A stretch of 6,761 bases of DNA from Campylobacterota bacterium. GTDB taxonomy: Bacteria; Campylobacterota; Campylobacteria; Campylobacterales; Sulfurimonadaceae. This document shows, piece by piece, positions 5,713 to 6,761 of the stretch (the first letter of the stretch is position 1; every line of letters begins with the position of its first letter). A program made the translations under genes and the position numbers. The stretch is taken from NCBI GenBank assembly GCA_013153755.1, contig JAADDU010000211.1:1-6761 (forward strand), read 5' to 3'. The notes under the pieces were generated by a model. It saw only the letters and a list, made by a program, of their open reading frames with translations. It did no database searches and was not told where the DNA came from.

Positions 5713-6761
5713 TATTTTCCTTGTATCTTTTGAATTGTTTTTGTTGTGCTTTTGCCATCGACAAAATCAACAAGCTTCAACTCACCAGCAAATTCTGTTC
5801 CGACAACACTTTTACCTTTATAGTCCCCACCCTTTACCAAAGTATCAGGTTCTACCATCTTTATGAGTTCATAAGGAGTATCGTCTTCAAAAGGTACAAC
5901 AAAATCAACAGCTTCAAGTGCAGCTAAAAGATATGCTCTATCCTCTGCTACATTTATAGGGCGTGTTGGACCTTTGAGTCTTGAGACAGATGCATCAGAG
6001 TTTAACCCAACTATAAGAACATCTCCAAAACTTTTTGCAACTTGAAGATACTTAACATGACCAACATGAAGTATGTCAAAACATCCATTTGTAAAAACAA
6101 CTCTTTTACCATTGTCTTTATATCTTTTTACTATCTTTTGTATATCTTCAAAACTTTTTATATGTGCATCTGATGTACTCTTATGTAGTGAAGCTTCATA
6201 CTCCTCTATCTCATCCATAGTTACAGTTGCACTACCTATCTTACCTACAACTACACCAGCAGCGAGATTTGCAAACTTAGCAGTCTCTTGTATATTTTTA
6301 CCACCACTAAGAGCATAAGCGATAGAAGCTATAACAGTATCCCCTGCCCCTGTCACATCAAAAACCTCTTTTGCTACTGTTGGAAAGATTTTTAACTCAT
6401 CTTCATAAGTAGCTATCCCATCTTCTGATAATGTTATAAGAGATATATCAAGTTCAACATCATTTTTTAGTTTTAAAAGAGCTTGTTTTAGAGTTTTCTC
6501 ATCTTCTATCTCTATATTTGTAGCTAAAATTGCTTCTTTTTTATTTGGTGTTAAAAGGTAAGAGCCTTTATATTTTGAAAAGTCACTCCCTTTTGGATCT
6601 ACTAAAACTTTTACACCATTTTTGTTAGCTAACTTTATAATCTTTTGACACAACTCATCAGTTAAAACACCTTTGCCATAGTCTGAAAGTATAACTGTAT
6701 CATATGAAGATATATTAGAAGATATAGAATCTAGTATCTTATCTACAGATAGTGCATCTAT
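5712..6761 (-). CDS. hldE: Bifunctional heptose 7-phosphate kinase / heptose 1-phosphate adenylyltransferase, 5' end outside window
   Basis: HldE phosphorylates D-glycero-D-manno-heptose 7-phosphate at C1 and, after a separate phosphatase step, adenylylates the 1-phosphate to give ADP-heptose, the precursor of the LPS inner core; it acts in the cytoplasm. The frame is open to the right edge, with 349 residues visible. Full-length HldE is about 470-480, so roughly 120-130 N-terminal residues lie outside. The visible kinase part (PfkB/ribokinase type) has LSDYGKGVL, LVDPKGSDF, YLLTPNKKE and the ATP/anion-hole signature DVTGAGDT (visible residues 135-142). The adenylyltransferase domain follows: FTNGCFDILHVGH (223-235, with the HxGH motif), LNSDASVSRLKGPTRPI, AVDFVVPF, VKGGDY and a KSTTKTIQKI end. 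An in-frame TTG at 6651-6653 is an internal leucine, because the homology clearly continues upstream of it. The YfaZ-like gene follows with a one-base overlap. Confidence 0.96.
   Translation of the reverse strand: MDALSVDKILDSISSNISSYDTVILSDYGKGVLTDELCQKIIKLANKNGVKVLVDPKGSDFSKYKGSYLLTPNKKEAILATNIEIEDEKTLKQALLKLKNDVELDISLITLSEDGIATYEDELKIFPTVAKEVFDVTGAGDTVIASIAYALSGGKNIQETAKFANLAAGVVVGKIGSATVTMDEIEEYEASLHKSTSDAHIKSFEDIQKIVKRYKDNGKRVVFTNGCFDILHVGHVKYLQVAKSFGDVLIVGLNSDASVSRLKGPTRPINVAEDRAYLLAALEAVDFVVPFEDDTPYELIKMVEPDTLVKGGDYKGKSVVGTEFAGELKLVDFVDGKSTTKTIQKIQGK
5718..5722 (-). promoter_or_regulatory. Ribosome binding site of the YfaZ-like gene inside hldE
   Basis: AAGGA on the minus strand lies within the last codons of hldE, 5 nt before the downstream ATG. 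With the one-base TAATG stop/start overlap it fixes the start of the YfaZ-like gene and indicates translational coupling. Confidence 0.7.

Noticed and set aside
6651..6653. TTG as a possible start of a shorter hldE product
   Set aside because: The HldE similarity (LSDYGKGVL and neighbouring residues) continues upstream of it to the window edge, so the codon is an internal leucine.

Overview
The window is AT-rich bacterial DNA, and its gene content points to a Campylobacterota member, probably a free-living Sulfurimonas-like or Sulfurovum-like organism. The main clue is MetK: its sequence, including the GGGAQSSKD motif, closely resembles the Campylobacter form as I recall it. A YfaZ-type outer-membrane protein and an HldE heptose enzyme fit the same picture. 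The genus assignment is inference.

Layout from left to right: (1) positions 1-225 hold the 3' end of an unrecognised plus-strand gene. (2) A minus-strand operon, read right to left, runs metK (S-adenosylmethionine synthetase), an unrecognised single-pass membrane protein gene, and a short YceI-like exported protein gene. The first junction is an ATGA stop/start overlap and the second gap is 15 bp. The last gene runs 18 bp into the convergent plus-strand gene. (3) A 357-bp divergent intergenic region (2469-2825) separates metK from glnS. It holds candidate promoters for both sides, an imperfect 33-nt inverted repeat, a 12-bp palindrome, and a 14-nt copy of one arm of the hairpin found after glnS. 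(4) The plus-strand glnS encodes a 749-residue glutaminyl-tRNA synthetase: a complete bacterial GlnRS core, a lysine-rich linker and a GatB/YqeY-type tail. (5) A 30-nt perfect inverted repeat lies between the convergent ends of glnS and the next operon. (6) A minus-strand pair follows: hldE (bifunctional heptose kinase/adenylyltransferase, 5' end cut by the right edge), then a YfaZ-like outer-membrane protein gene that overlaps it by one base.

Functionally the window combines core metabolism (SAM synthesis), translation (Gln-tRNA charging) and cell-envelope genes (LPS heptose precursor, outer-membrane beta-barrel, two exported or membrane-anchored proteins).

The most interesting observation is an in-frame A-AAA-AAG heptamer in the linker of glnS, the same slippery sequence used in E. 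coli dnaX. A -1 shift there would add one glycine and stop, giving a 554-residue GlnRS without the GatB-type tail. This is a hypothesis; the sequence alone does not show that frameshifting occurs. I found no CRISPR array, tRNA, rRNA, insertion sequence or defence system.
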